The notes: generated from the letters alone by a model not told the origin. A DNA stretch of 64,000 nt from Bacteroidales bacterium (GCA_021371855.1 JAJFVL010000008.1:62001-126000), one strand, 5' to 3'. Shown: positions 42,869 to 52,051, numbered from the stretch's first letter. Program-made: numbers and translations.

Positions 42869-43813
42869 ATGATAAGTTTTGGGCCCGTACCATCGAGAAG
42901 ATTAGGGAAAAGCCTTGGGATTAATAATATTGTGGCTCCCAAGGTTTGTTCTTACGGATGCGTATATTGTCAGGTTGGAGCCACTGTAAAGAAAAGTATC
43001 AAAAGAGAGAGCTTTTTCCAACCTCAGTTTATTTATGAAAAAGTTATCCGGCATATTCAACAAATCAGCAAAGATAATTATCCAGATTACCTGACTTTTG
43101 TATCAAACGGAGAACCGGCACTTGATGTGAATCTGGGCAAAACTATTTCATTATTAAAAAAAACAGGCATCCCGATTGCAGTAATAACTAATGCTTCCCT
43201 ATTGGATCATGAATCAGTAAGAGATGACCTTTATATGGCTGACTGGGTATCACTTAAAATGGATGCCGCCGATAACGATACATGGCAGGCAGTTAACCGG
43301 CCTCACCCATGTTTGAATTTTGAAAGCATAATGAAGAATATTAATCTCTTTAAAGATGGTTACAAAGGTATACTCTGCACTGAAACCATGCTTATCGATG
43401 AATTAAACGACTCCGCTGAAAATGTTTCTGCCCTGTCAGTATTAATTAAAGAGATAAATCCCTCGAAAGCATTCCTTTCAATTCCGACAAGGCCTCCTTC
43501 TGACAAATCGATTAAAATTCCAGATGCAGAAAAGATTAATCTTGCATGGCACATTTTTGACCGAATGCATATTACAGCGGAGTTACTGACCGGTTTTGAA
43601 GGAACTGATGTTGGTTTTACTGGCAATATATATGAAGACATACTCAATATTACGGCTGTTCATCCATTAAGGGAAGATACTTTACTTAAACTTTTGCAAA
43701 ATGATAAAGCTGATTTTCAAGTGGTAGAGGATCTGATAAAACAACGGTTGATCCGGTCAACAAATTATGACGGATATAAATATTATATGAGGGAATTTCA
43801 TATTCATATTTAA
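42869..43813 (+). CDS. Radical SAM protein
   Basis: A 314-residue radical SAM enzyme with CxxxCxxC at Cys27/31/34 (CSYGCVYCQVG), preceded by FGPVPSRRLGKSLGINN. That start is shared with a group of uncharacterised radical SAM proteins of anaerobes. A later SNGEPAL and the barrel follow, then a C-terminal winged-helix-like region (about 250-305). The substrate is unknown; the group is often near metal-cofactor or DUF89 genes, so a role in cofactor or protein modification is possible. Gap of 3 bp to the deformylase gene. Confidence 0.85.
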   Translation: MISFGPVPSRRLGKSLGINNIVAPKVCSYGCVYCQVGATVKKSIKRESFFQPQFIYEKVIRHIQQISKDNYPDYLTFVSNGEPALDVNLGKTISLLKKTGIPIAVITNASLLDHESVRDDLYMADWVSLKMDAADNDTWQAVNRPHPCLNFESIMKNINLFKDGYKGILCTETMLIDELNDSAENVSALSVLIKEINPSKAFLSIPTRPPSDKSIKIPDAEKINLAWHIFDRMHITAELLTGFEGTDVGFTGNIYEDILNITAVHPLREDTLLKLLQNDKADFQVVEDLIKQRLIRSTNYDGYKYYMREFHIHI

Positions 43814-43816
43814 TAG

Positions 43817-44365
43817 ATGGTCGCTCCGATTATATTATATGGCTCTCCTGTTCTCAGAAAACATTCAATGGAATTGGTTGAAGAGGATAATGTTTCAGAA
43901 ATCACTAAGATGCTGTTTGACACCCTTGAAAAATCTGAAGGTATTGGGCTATCCGGGCCACAGTTAAGTCGATTAAAAAGAATCTTTGTTATTGATACAT
44001 CCCCGCTTCTGGAAGATGACATAACAATTGAAAGATTCAAAGATGTTTTTATTAATCCGTTAATAATTGACAGAAGTACTGAGAATGAAATTTACAAGGA
44101 AGGATGTCTTAGTCTTCCCGGAATTTTTGAAGATGTTATACGTCCCAAAAAAATTCTGGTGAGATATCACGACATGTCCTTCAATATAATAGAAAAAGAA
44201 CTCGATGGCATAAAAGCACGAATCTTCCAGCATGAATTTGATCACCTGGAAGGGATTCTTTTCATTGATAAAATAAATCCATTAAAACTTAAACTTTTAT
44301 ACGGCAAGCTTAATAAAATTAAAAAGGTTGCACAAAAGCAGCATTTCTTTAACACATTAACATAA
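43817..44365 (+). CDS. def: Peptide deformylase paralogue
   Basis: A 182-residue peptide deformylase with all three catalytic motifs: GIGLSGPQ (Gln49), EGCLSLPG (Cys97) and HEFDH (His139, Glu140, His143). It removes formyl groups from nascent proteins with a ferrous iron site. Motif 1 departs from the usual GVGLAAPQ. Housekeeping deformylase genes usually sit beside fmt, ruvX or other translation genes; this one is embedded in a metal-cofactor/Hdr operon, so it is probably an extra copy with a special role. Confidence 0.9.
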   Translation: MVAPIILYGSPVLRKHSMELVEEDNVSEITKMLFDTLEKSEGIGLSGPQLSRLKRIFVIDTSPLLEDDITIERFKDVFINPLIIDRSTENEIYKEGCLSLPGIFEDVIRPKKILVRYHDMSFNIIEKELDGIKARIFQHEFDHLEGILFIDKINPLKLKLLYGKLNKIKKVAQKQHFFNTLT

Positions 44366-44402
44366 AACGTTTTACAATACAAATAAAATAAATAATTATG
44401 CT

Positions 44403-45149
44403 ATGAAGCTTCTAGGCAGCAATAGAATAAAACTCAATTTAAGCATTGATATTATTATGTTTTTATTGTTGGTACCATTGGCCGGTATAGGTTTTTTGAT
44501 GAAATATGTATTAATATCAGGTCAGGAGAGAAATATTCTTTACGGTACTAAGGTCGATCTGGAGTTTTTAGGATTAACTCGGCATCAATGGGGAACAATA
44601 CACCTAGTTATAAGTATTTTTTTTATGGTACTCCTGTTATTTCATGTTGTTTTACACTGGAAAATGATTGTCTCCTTTTCACAACAGGCAGTACAGTCTA
44701 AAGCCATAAGGATCAGTGTAGCAATGTTTTTAACCTTTTTTGGTCTTGTTATTTTGTTTTATCCATTTTTCATCACACCGAAACAAGTACCGGCAGAACC
44801 AAAATACAGGAACAGAAACAATGATATACTCCCATCATCTAATATAGATTATGGAATAATTCCACTGGAAAATTTCCCTGTTCAACAAACAGAGATAATA
44901 AAAAATGAAATCATCGGCAGCGAGAAAAATTATTCAGAAAACAAAGAATACGAAGAGTTTCAAGTATATGGATATCAAACTTTAAAATTTGTAGCACAAA
45001 AATACAAAGTCCCTGTAAGTCAGATAGCCAGAGACCTGGATATCCCTGAAAATCTTTCAGGAGAAAGATTAAGCAAGCTAAAAAAGTTATATTCCTTTAC
45101 TATGACTGATGTACGAAAAAGTATTGCTGATTATAAAAAAAGACAATGA
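44403..45149 (+). CDS. DUF4405 membrane protein with C-terminal soluble domain
   Basis: A 248-residue protein. Three or four membrane segments (about 13-35, 58-82, 97-118) have histidines in RHQWGTIHLV and FHVVLHW that could bind heme b, as in cytochrome-b561/DUF4405 proteins. A linker rich in Asn and Glu leads to a C-terminal soluble domain of about 70 residues (YQTLKFVAQKYKVPVSQIAR, then DLDIPENLSGERLSKL). It overlaps hdrC by 4 bp (ATGA), so it is the probable membrane partner of this HdrBC pair, giving access to the quinone pool. Confidence 0.8.
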   Translation: MKLLGSNRIKLNLSIDIIMFLLLVPLAGIGFLMKYVLISGQERNILYGTKVDLEFLGLTRHQWGTIHLVISIFFMVLLLFHVVLHWKMIVSFSQQAVQSKAIRISVAMFLTFFGLVILFYPFFITPKQVPAEPKYRNRNNDILPSSNIDYGIIPLENFPVQQTEIIKNEIIGSEKNYSENKEYEEFQVYGYQTLKFVAQKYKVPVSQIARDLDIPENLSGERLSKLKKLYSFTMTDVRKSIADYKKRQ

Positions 45150-45826
45150 AGTTATTTGATGAACTTGAAAAAGATGTCCGCTACAAGGAAGGATTAAAAG
45201 CTTGTTTAAATTGTGGTGTCTGTACTGCAATTTGTCCTGCAGCACAGGTCAGTGATTATGATCCGCGCATGATAGTATCAACTGTACAGCAAAAAGATGA
45301 ATCCGAGCTCGAAAAACTATTAAAAAGTGATACTATCTGGAGATGCGGAGAATGCCTCTCCTGTAAAACCAGGTGCCCGAGGGGTAATGTGCCCGGCTAC
45401 ATAATTCAGGCTCTGCGGTCGTTGTCTGTTGAGACCGGAATGTTTGCTGAAAGTGAACAGGGAAGAAAACAGCTGGCCATTAAACGTACTGTCGGAGACC
45501 ATATCCTGAAATATGGTTATTGCATATATATTGATGAAGTGGATAACGATATGTACCCTGAACAGGGACCGGTATGGAAATGGCTCAGAGAGAACCGTGA
45601 TTCAATGCTTGAACGTCTTGGGACAAGCTATAAAAAGGAACAATCAGGAACACTTCGCATTACATCAAAAGAATCACTCGATGATCTTAAAAAGATATTT
45701 GATGAAACAGGTGGAACTGCCCGTTTTGAAAAAATTGAAAAATATTCATCGGACAAAGCTAAAGAACTCAACATCAACTTTAGCGGAGGGAAAGACGATT
45801 ACTTTAATTGCATGTATAATGAATGA
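45146..45826 (+). CDS. hdrC: HdrC-like iron-sulfur subunit (second copy)
   Basis: A 226-residue paralogue of the HdrC at 6.4-7.1 kb. 4Fe-4S motifs at Cys20/23/26/30 and Cys67/70/73/77, followed by PRGNVPG. The same C-terminal extension is present (EQGPVWKWL and ESLDDLKKIFDETGGT). It is coupled by overlap to the DUF4405 gene and followed by hdrB after a 107-bp gap. No HdrA is encoded here, so the complex may use DUF4405 instead, or share the flavoprotein of another cluster. Confidence 0.86.
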   Translation: MKLFDELEKDVRYKEGLKACLNCGVCTAICPAAQVSDYDPRMIVSTVQQKDESELEKLLKSDTIWRCGECLSCKTRCPRGNVPGYIIQALRSLSVETGMFAESEQGRKQLAIKRTVGDHILKYGYCIYIDEVDNDMYPEQGPVWKWLRENRDSMLERLGTSYKKEQSGTLRITSKESLDDLKKIFDETGGTARFEKIEKYSSDKAKELNINFSGGKDDYFNCMYNE

Positions 45827-45933
45827 TGAATATCTCCTTCATAACAATTTATATTAAACCCTGGTATATGTAAAAACAGAAATTAATAGTTACCGGCAAC
45901 TGAAGATTCAACCCTTTTCTGAAATTAATTTAT

Positions 45934-47004
45934 TTGCAGATGAACATAAAAATAAATAAAATATGGACTTCTTACCAGAAAGAGATAGCTGACGATCACT
46001 TTTATTTTGCTCGCAGTTGTATAAGGCAGAACATCTTTCCTGCCGCTGAAAACTTATATTTAAATATCCTTAAAAATGAACTAAAAAAAGACATTTATGA
46101 CGATGCCCGGCAAACCACATGCACAGGAATTGCATACCATTCGGGGATAACGCCGTTTGAGACTATTATGACTGTAGTTGCCCGCCAGTTTTCCCTGATG
46201 AACGAAGCCGGATATGAAAATTTCGTGGTCTCTTGTGTTACCTCTTTTGGCATATATGTTGAAGTGCTGGAAACATGGAAGCATTTCCCTGAAACAGAAC
46301 AAAGAACCCGTGAAGCGTTAAAAAGAGCTACCGGAAGAACTTTTATGATCCCGAAAAATCTTGTTCATGCAAGTGATGTCATATTTAAATTCAGAAAAGA
46401 AATTGCATCAAAATTAAAATTCAGTCTTATAAATCAAAACACAAAAGAACCTCTCAGGGTTGTAGATCACATTGGTTGTCATTATGCAAAAATATTTCCA
46501 CAGGAAGGTATAGGAGGCGCCGAATACCCTTATGTACTTGCAGGTTTGATTGACCAATGGGGTGGACAACAAGTTGACTATCCAGAACGCCGTCATTGCT
46601 GCGGTTTCGGATTCAGACAATATCTTCTTAAATCAAACAGAAGTTATTCTGTTACTAACTCAAAACTTAAACTTGATTCAATGCAGCCATATAAGCCAGA
46701 TCTTATCATCGCCAATTGCCCGGGTTGTACTTTTTTCCTCGATCGGTGGCAATATGTAATAGCCGAGATGGAGGGCAAAACTTATGGCGAAAACGGATAT
46801 GGCATTCCGGTATTGACTTATGAAGAGATTGCCGGGCTTCTACTTGGTTATGATCCGTGGGATATAGGATTACAGATTCACCAGGTGGCAGTTGAACCCT
46901 TGCTGGAAAAGCTCGGCATATCGTGCAATTCTGATAAAAAATTTAAAGGTTTGAACGGAGAGGATATTGGAATACCCGATAAACCTGATGTTCTCAAATG
47001 TTGA
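45934..47004 (+). CDS. hdrB: HdrB-like subunit (second copy)
   Basis: A 356-residue paralogue of the HdrB at 5.3-6.4 kb, colinear over the whole length. The C-terminal CCG motif (HIGCHYAK, RRHCCGFGF, NCPGCTFF) is intact, as is the looser N-terminal one (TTCTGIAYHS, VVSCVTSFG). The start may also be the Met two codons later. It would carry the noncubane cluster for disulfide or thiol chemistry together with HdrC. Confidence 0.86.
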   Translation: MQMNIKINKIWTSYQKEIADDHFYFARSCIRQNIFPAAENLYLNILKNELKKDIYDDARQTTCTGIAYHSGITPFETIMTVVARQFSLMNEAGYENFVVSCVTSFGIYVEVLETWKHFPETEQRTREALKRATGRTFMIPKNLVHASDVIFKFRKEIASKLKFSLINQNTKEPLRVVDHIGCHYAKIFPQEGIGGAEYPYVLAGLIDQWGGQQVDYPERRHCCGFGFRQYLLKSNRSYSVTNSKLKLDSMQPYKPDLIIANCPGCTFFLDRWQYVIAEMEGKTYGENGYGIPVLTYEEIAGLLLGYDPWDIGLQIHQVAVEPLLEKLGISCNSDKKFKGLNGEDIGIPDKPDVLKC

Positions 47005-47044
47005 TGACAAATCTCCAATCACAAGATTTAATAGTTATAAAATT

Positions 47045-47470
47045 ATGGAACAGATTACGAATATATTCCGGACTGAATACCGTGTCACATATTCTGATAC
47101 CGACCAGATGAGTTACATGCACCATTCAAACTATTTAAAATGTTATGAAACAGCCAGATGGGAATTCTTCAGAAGTATTGGGATCCCATATGCTGAAATT
47201 GAAAAGAATGGATTAATCTTGCCTGTGATAGATGCCTCGCTAAAATTTATTAAGCCTGTATACTATGATCAGAAGATTCTGATCAGCGTTATGGTCAAAG
47301 CTATGTCAGGGGCACGTATTGTTTTTAATTATCAGATAACAAATGAATCTGGCGAGTTAATCAATGAAGCGCAGATATCTGTTGCCTGCGTTAAAAAAAG
47401 TACAGGAAAGGCATGCATACCGCCAAATAAAATAATGGATTCATTAAACATGTTAATTAACAATAATTGA
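47045..47470 (+). CDS. Hotdog-fold acyl-CoA thioesterase (4-hydroxybenzoyl-CoA type)
   Basis: A 141-residue protein of the YbgC/FadM hotdog family. The signature YSDTDQMSYMHHSNYLKCYETAR contains the catalytic Asp in the usual place. It hydrolyses acyl-CoA or acyl-ACP thioesters. The ATG at 47045 was chosen because it starts the domain correctly and follows the hdrB stop; a longer reading from 46967 overlaps hdrB by 38 bp. The thioester substrate is unknown. Its place among redox genes may be incidental, but the 4-bp gap to the next gene shows it is in the operon. Confidence 0.87.
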   Translation: MEQITNIFRTEYRVTYSDTDQMSYMHHSNYLKCYETARWEFFRSIGIPYAEIEKNGLILPVIDASLKFIKPVYYDQKILISVMVKAMSGARIVFNYQITNESGELINEAQISVACVKKSTGKACIPPNKIMDSLNMLINNN

Positions 47471-47474
47471 TTCA

Positions 47475-47918
47475 ATGGAAAAAGTAAAGATTGGCATAAT
47501 TATTTGCGACAGGTACCGGACATGTGCAGGAGGAAAATGTTTCAGAGCGGCGGCTAATCGTGAAGGAGCTTTCTCCTGCTATAAAGGTATGGATGTTGAA
47601 ATAGCTGCCTTTACCACCTGCGGAGGGTGTCCCGGTGGAAATATTGAATATGCTCCGGAAGAAATGATAAAAAACGGAGTAACCCATATACATTTTGCAA
47701 CCGGATTCCTTGTCGGGTTCCCACCTTGCCCTCATATGGAATATTTTAATAAGTTTATTACCGAGAAGTATGGAATGAAGGTGATCTTTGGTACTCATCC
47801 TATACCTCAAAAATACTTTATTACTCATACCAGGCTGAGCACATGGAATAATGATTTTCTTAAGGATTCTATTCAGCCAACCATAACAGATGAGTTGACA
47901 AGACTAAATTATGACTGA
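47475..47918 (+). CDS. CGGC-domain protein
   Basis: A 147-residue cytoplasmic protein with the CGGC motif in FTTCGGCPGGN and further conserved cysteines (ICDRYRTCAGGKCFRAA, FPPCPHM). CGGC-domain proteins are thought to bind metal or redox cofactors; function is unknown. It lies 6 bp before a ferredoxin-containing ParA/Mrp ATPase gene. Confidence 0.83.
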   Translation: MEKVKIGIIICDRYRTCAGGKCFRAAANREGAFSCYKGMDVEIAAFTTCGGCPGGNIEYAPEEMIKNGVTHIHFATGFLVGFPPCPHMEYFNKFITEKYGMKVIFGTHPIPQKYFITHTRLSTWNNDFLKDSIQPTITDELTRLNYD

Positions 47919-47924
47919 AAGAAT

Positions 47925-48791
47925 ATGATTAAGATAGCTATTGCCAGCGGAAAAGGCGGAACCGGTAAGACTTTTGTAGCAACCAATCTCTTCTACACAT
48001 TGTTACTGAAAAAATACAGAGCTATCCTTGTTGATTGCGATGCAGAAGCACCGAATGCTGTTGCTTTTTTTGAAACAAAAGAGATAGAAAAATCTGAAGT
48101 TAATCAACTAGTCCCTGTTATAGATATCAACAAATGCACTTTTTGTGGTAAATGCCATGAATACTGTAACTATAATGCAATATTCATACTGCCACCGATG
48201 AAGATCATCAATGTCATAGAAGATCTTTGCCATGGATGTGGCGCCTGTAGTGTGGCATGCATTGCCGATGCTATCTCAGAGAGACCTGTTTCGTTAGGAA
48301 AGGTAGAGACATATTCAGTAAATGGATTGCCTGCTCTTTTTGAAGCCCGTATGAATATTGGTGTAATGTCGCCAGTACCTGTCATTAAAGCTGCAATTAA
48401 AAAGATAGATAACCATGCTGATATTGCCATACTGGATGCACCGCCAGGAACTTCTTGCCCCTTTATACAAACCGTATCATCCGCTGATTATGTTATATTG
48501 GTTACGGAACCTACCCCATTCGGGTTTAGCGACCTGAAACAAAGCGCCGCAACGCTTAACAAAATAAATAAACCCTATGGGGTGATAATAAACCGCGCCG
48601 GACTTGGAGATAATAGTGTTTACGAATGGCTGAAGGAAAACAACACCCCGTTACTTTTAGAAATACCTTTCGACAAAGGAATAGCCAGCATTTATTCCAA
48701 TGGTCAATTACTGGTTAAAAAGAATAAAAAATACAAAACTCTGTTTAATGGCTTAATGAAAACAATTCATCAATTATTTAATACTTTTTAA
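47925..48791 (+). CDS. ParA/Mrp-type ATPase with inserted ferredoxin domain (1)
   Basis: A 288-residue P-loop ATPase of the MinD/Mrp superfamily. The deviant Walker A is SGKGGTGKT (residues 9-16). Two 4Fe-4S motifs are inserted at Cys71/74/77/81 and Cys102/105/108/112. DAPPGTSCP is the switch II equivalent. Members occur in pairs in anaerobes and in ORP loci, where they are thought to help assemble or move the metal cluster. The second copy is at 50.4 kb. It probably works with the NifX-like proteins of this operon. Confidence 0.9.
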   Translation: MIKIAIASGKGGTGKTFVATNLFYTLLLKKYRAILVDCDAEAPNAVAFFETKEIEKSEVNQLVPVIDINKCTFCGKCHEYCNYNAIFILPPMKIINVIEDLCHGCGACSVACIADAISERPVSLGKVETYSVNGLPALFEARMNIGVMSPVPVIKAAIKKIDNHADIAILDAPPGTSCPFIQTVSSADYVILVTEPTPFGFSDLKQSAATLNKINKPYGVIINRAGLGDNSVYEWLKENNTPLLLEIPFDKGIASIYSNGQLLVKKNKKYKTLFNGLMKTIHQLFNTF

Positions 48792-48792
48792 A

Positions 48793-49197
48793 ATGGGAAA
48801 GAAATTATTAGTCATAGCAATAATTCTTGGCTTGTGCCATTCAATATCCGCTCAATCATCTTCCACTACTAAAGACGATTCGTCCTCCCATGGAATCACA
48901 TTCAATAAAACAATACACAATTTTGGTAAATTAATTCAAGACGACCCCGCGGGATGCGAGTTTATATTTTATAACAAAGGAAGATCTCCAATTATTATTT
49001 CTGATATTACTGCCTCATGTGGATGTACCGTACCTTCATGGTCCAAAAAGCCCGTAATGCCCGGAGATAGTGGAAGTATACAAGTACTTTATTTAACCAA
49101 TGCCCCGGGAACCTTTGAAAAAGAAATTACTGTATTCTCAAATGCAACAAAAGAGCCATTATTACTGAAGATTAAAGGGAAAGTGATAAGAAAATAG
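48793..49197 (+). CDS. DUF1573 protein, exported
   Basis: A 134-residue exported protein. A signal peptide (about 1-21, ending SISA) precedes a DUF1573 immunoglobulin-like domain (FNKTIHNFGKLIQD, YNKGRSPIIISDITASCGCT). SCGCTVP is the family hallmark with two cysteines. Function of DUF1573 is unknown; it is common in Bacteroidota. Its place between two ferredoxin-ATPase genes is unusual and suggests an envelope component of the same system. 1-bp and 3-bp gaps to its neighbours. Confidence 0.85.
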   Translation: MGKKLLVIAIILGLCHSISAQSSSTTKDDSSSHGITFNKTIHNFGKLIQDDPAGCEFIFYNKGRSPIIISDITASCGCTVPSWSKKPVMPGDSGSIQVLYLTNAPGTFEKEITVFSNATKEPLLLKIKGKVIRK

Positions 49198-49200
49198 AAT

Positions 49201-50367
49201 GTGATGAAGATGAAGAAATTGTTTCAGATAATATCAATAATTTCACGAATACTGGCCGGGCTTGTTTTTACCTTTTCAGGTTTCGTAAAGGCAATTGACC
49301 CTCTGGGATCAACATATAAATTCGTTGATTATTTCAATGCTTTTAATATGCCGTGGCTGGAACCGGCAGCCTTACCATTATCATTTGCATTAAGTGGTTT
49401 TGAGTTTCTGATTGGAATCTGCCTTTTACTGTTTATACAGAATAGATGGGCAAATATAATCGCTTTATTTTTTATGGCATTTTTTACCCCGCTCACTTTG
49501 TGGCTGGCGTTTGCCAACCCTGTACACGATTGTGGTTGCTTTGGAGATGCCATTATTCTAACTAATTGGCAGACTTTTTATAAAAACATAATTATCTCTG
49601 CTTTGGTAATTATCTCTTTCTGCAACAGAAATTCTTTTGTCAGTTGGATGAAGCCTAAAAACGAATGGCTGGTTGCTGCCTTTACAGCTATTTGTATCAC
49701 AAGCTTCTCCTGGTATAACTATCAACACCTCCCCCTGTTGGATTTCAGACCTTATAAAACCGGTACGCATATCCCCGATAAGATGACAATACCTGAAGGT
49801 GCACCTGTTAATGTATATGAACAATATTTTACATTACTCGACACACTTACAGGCAAAAGAATCTCAATTGAAAGTAACCTGTATATGAACGATTCAACCT
49901 ACTGGGGAAAAAAGACAATTTGGAAATTTATTTCTGCCAGCGAACCTAAACTGGTTAAAGAAGGCTATCAGCCACCTATCCGTGATTTTAGTATAGTATC
50001 GCTTGCCGGTGAAGATGTTACACAATCGGTTCTTTCCGATACAGGATATTATTTTGTGCTTGTCGCATACGATCTTAAGAAATCTAACATGGGATGCAGG
50101 TCGAAAATAGACACACTTTTTAATCAGGTTCTGTCAGATAATCAAAAATTTATATGTCTTACTTCCACTACGACAGATGAATTGAGACAATTTAAAACAA
50201 AATATAATGATATAGCTTGTGATTTTTATTTTGCCGATCCTATAACACTAAAAACTATCATCCGTGCAAATCCCGGACTGGTTCTTTTACATAACGGTAC
50301 TATATTGGGAAAATGGAATTCAAAAGATATTCCCGGTTATAATGAGATAAAAACAAAATATTTTTAG
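49201..50367 (+). CDS. BT_3928-type DoxX/MauE-like membrane protein
   Basis: A 388-residue protein. Four membrane segments fill the first 140 residues (FSGFVKAIDPLGSTYKFVDY is the DoxX-like signature), with a cysteine pair in HDCGCFGDA. A fifth segment lies at about 155-170. The rest is an extracytoplasmic domain of about 210 residues that reads as thioredoxin-like, with a lone cysteine in NMGCRSKID. This matches BT_3928-family proteins of Bacteroidota, possible partners in disulfide or quinone chemistry as MauE and DoxD are. It pairs with DUF1573 just upstream. The start could be the third codon (MKKLFQ). Confidence 0.83.
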   Translation: MMKMKKLFQIISIISRILAGLVFTFSGFVKAIDPLGSTYKFVDYFNAFNMPWLEPAALPLSFALSGFEFLIGICLLLFIQNRWANIIALFFMAFFTPLTLWLAFANPVHDCGCFGDAIILTNWQTFYKNIIISALVIISFCNRNSFVSWMKPKNEWLVAAFTAICITSFSWYNYQHLPLLDFRPYKTGTHIPDKMTIPEGAPVNVYEQYFTLLDTLTGKRISIESNLYMNDSTYWGKKTIWKFISASEPKLVKEGYQPPIRDFSIVSLAGEDVTQSVLSDTGYYFVLVAYDLKKSNMGCRSKIDTLFNQVLSDNQKFICLTSTTTDELRQFKTKYNDIACDFYFADPITLKTIIRANPGLVLLHNGTILGKWNSKDIPGYNEIKTKYF

Positions 50368-50369
50368 AA

Positions 50370-51239
50370 ATGACTGAAATAGCTGTAATAAGCGGTAAAG
50401 GAGGTACAGGGAAGTCAAGCATCAGTGCTGCTTTTGCCACACTTAATTGTAAAGTGGTATTGGCCGATTGTGACGTAGATGCAGCTAATCTTTATTTGAT
50501 CTTTAATCCTTCGAATGAAGAGGATGAAATTTACATTTCGGGGTACAAAGCTGTTATTGATTATAGCAAATGTACAAACTGCCGGAGTTGTATAAACCAG
50601 TGCCGCTTTGATGCAATCTCTCTGATAAATGATAAAACTGTGATATCGGAATTAGCATGCGATGGTTGTTTCCTTTGTTCACGTATTTGTCCGGAAAATG
50701 CAATAGGAATGGTTCCCAGCAATAAAAGCCGTATGTACTCTGGCAGTTTCAGAAATGGGAAAATGGTATATGGCCGTCTTGCCCCGGGAGAAGAAAACTC
50801 CGGAAAACTTGTAAATATGGTGCGTAGTAAAGCCAAAAAGATATCAGGAGAAAGTGGAATTGAAACTATATTACTTGACGGACCTCCCGGTATTGGCTGC
50901 CCTGTAATTTCCACTCTTACGGGTGTCAATAAAGTTGTAATCGTCACTGAACCCTCTTTTTCCGGAATAAATGATATGCAGAGAGTAATGGAAGTTTTAC
51001 GGAAATTTAATTTAAGAGCATTTATTGTTATCAATAAATATGACCTTAATGTAACACTTAGTGCCCGGATAAAAGAGTGGTGCGGACAAAACGGGATTGA
51101 GTTAGCGGGGCAATTGCCATTTGATAAAAACATGGTAGACGCTATGATTCAGGGGAAAAGTATAATTGAATATAATCCGGATCTTAAAATAAGTAAAGAG
51201 ATTCATAAAATATGGTGTAAAATTTTAAAAACTGATTAA
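50370..51239 (+). CDS. ParA/Mrp-type ATPase with inserted ferredoxin domain (2)
   Basis: A 289-residue paralogue of the ATPase at 47.9 kb. Walker A SGKGGTGKSS is at residues 8-17. Two 4Fe-4S motifs lie at Cys68/71/74/78 and Cys97/100/103/107, and LDGPPGIGCP is the switch II segment. As in ORP loci of sulfate reducers, two such ATPases may form a heterodimer. Gaps of 2 bp on both sides show tight coupling. Confidence 0.9.
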   Translation: MTEIAVISGKGGTGKSSISAAFATLNCKVVLADCDVDAANLYLIFNPSNEEDEIYISGYKAVIDYSKCTNCRSCINQCRFDAISLINDKTVISELACDGCFLCSRICPENAIGMVPSNKSRMYSGSFRNGKMVYGRLAPGEENSGKLVNMVRSKAKKISGESGIETILLDGPPGIGCPVISTLTGVNKVVIVTEPSFSGINDMQRVMEVLRKFNLRAFIVINKYDLNVTLSARIKEWCGQNGIELAGQLPFDKNMVDAMIQGKSIIEYNPDLKISKEIHKIWCKILKTD

Positions 51240-51241
51240 CT

Positions 51242-52051
51242 ATGGATAAATTATTTGAAAAAATTCCTATGGAAGGGGTTAAAAACATTATTGTGGTAGC
51301 TTCAGGTAAGGGGGGCGTTGGTAAATCAACTGTTTCTGCTAACCTTGCTGTTGCGCTGGCTCGCGATGGATATAAGACAGCCTTGGTTGATGCAGATATC
51401 TTCGGACCATCAATTCCAAGAATGTTCGGGATTGAAGATGCAAAACCTGATGTGTCTGCACTTGGAGATAAACAGATGATTTTCCCTATAGTGAAGTATG
51501 GGATAAATATCATTTCCATTGGTTTTTTCATTGATCGTAAACAATCGCTGATCTGGCGCGGCCCGATGGCCGGTAAAGCTATTACACAGCTTTTTGAAGA
51601 TACTCAATGGGGCGATATTGATTATATGATCATCGATTTCCCTCCCGGGACAAGTGATATTCAACTTACCACAGTTCAGAAACTAAATCTTGCTGGTGCA
51701 ATTATTGTTACCACACCACAGGAGATAGCTTTAAATGATGCACGTAAGGCTGCTACAATGTTCACTAACGCAGATATTAAGGTTCCGATTCTTGGAATAA
51801 TTGAGAATATGTCATGGTTTACACCTGAAAAACATCCTGATGAAGTTTATTATTTATTTGGAAAAGGAGGAGGACATAAATTAGCCAGGGAATTCGATAC
51901 TATGTTACTTGGACAGATTCCTCTGGTGATGGAGGTTGGAGAAGCTGCTGAAAAAGGATTAAGTATTTTCAATCAGTCTAACAGGCAGATTGTAGAGGCA
52001 TTCGAGAAGATAACAGAGATGTTGGTTTCTAAAATAGAAGAAAAATCTTAA
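51242..52051 (+). CDS. mrp: Mrp/ApbC-family P-loop ATPase
   Basis: A 269-residue Mrp (ApbC/NBP35) ATPase: SGKGGVGKST (residues 21-30), DIFGPSIPRMFG, IDFPPGTSDIQLT and IENMSWFTPE. Family members carry or deliver Fe-S clusters. It has no cysteine at all, so the CxxC found in many ApbC/NBP35 proteins is missing; this also holds for other Bacteroidota Mrp proteins as I recall them. The N-terminal domain DUF59 is absent. It is the third P-loop ATPase in this operon. Confidence 0.9.
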   Translation: MDKLFEKIPMEGVKNIIVVASGKGGVGKSTVSANLAVALARDGYKTALVDADIFGPSIPRMFGIEDAKPDVSALGDKQMIFPIVKYGINIISIGFFIDRKQSLIWRGPMAGKAITQLFEDTQWGDIDYMIIDFPPGTSDIQLTTVQKLNLAGAIIVTTPQEIALNDARKAATMFTNADIKVPILGIIENMSWFTPEKHPDEVYYLFGKGGGHKLAREFDTMLLGQIPLVMEVGEAAEKGLSIFNQSNRQIVEAFEKITEMLVSKIEEKS

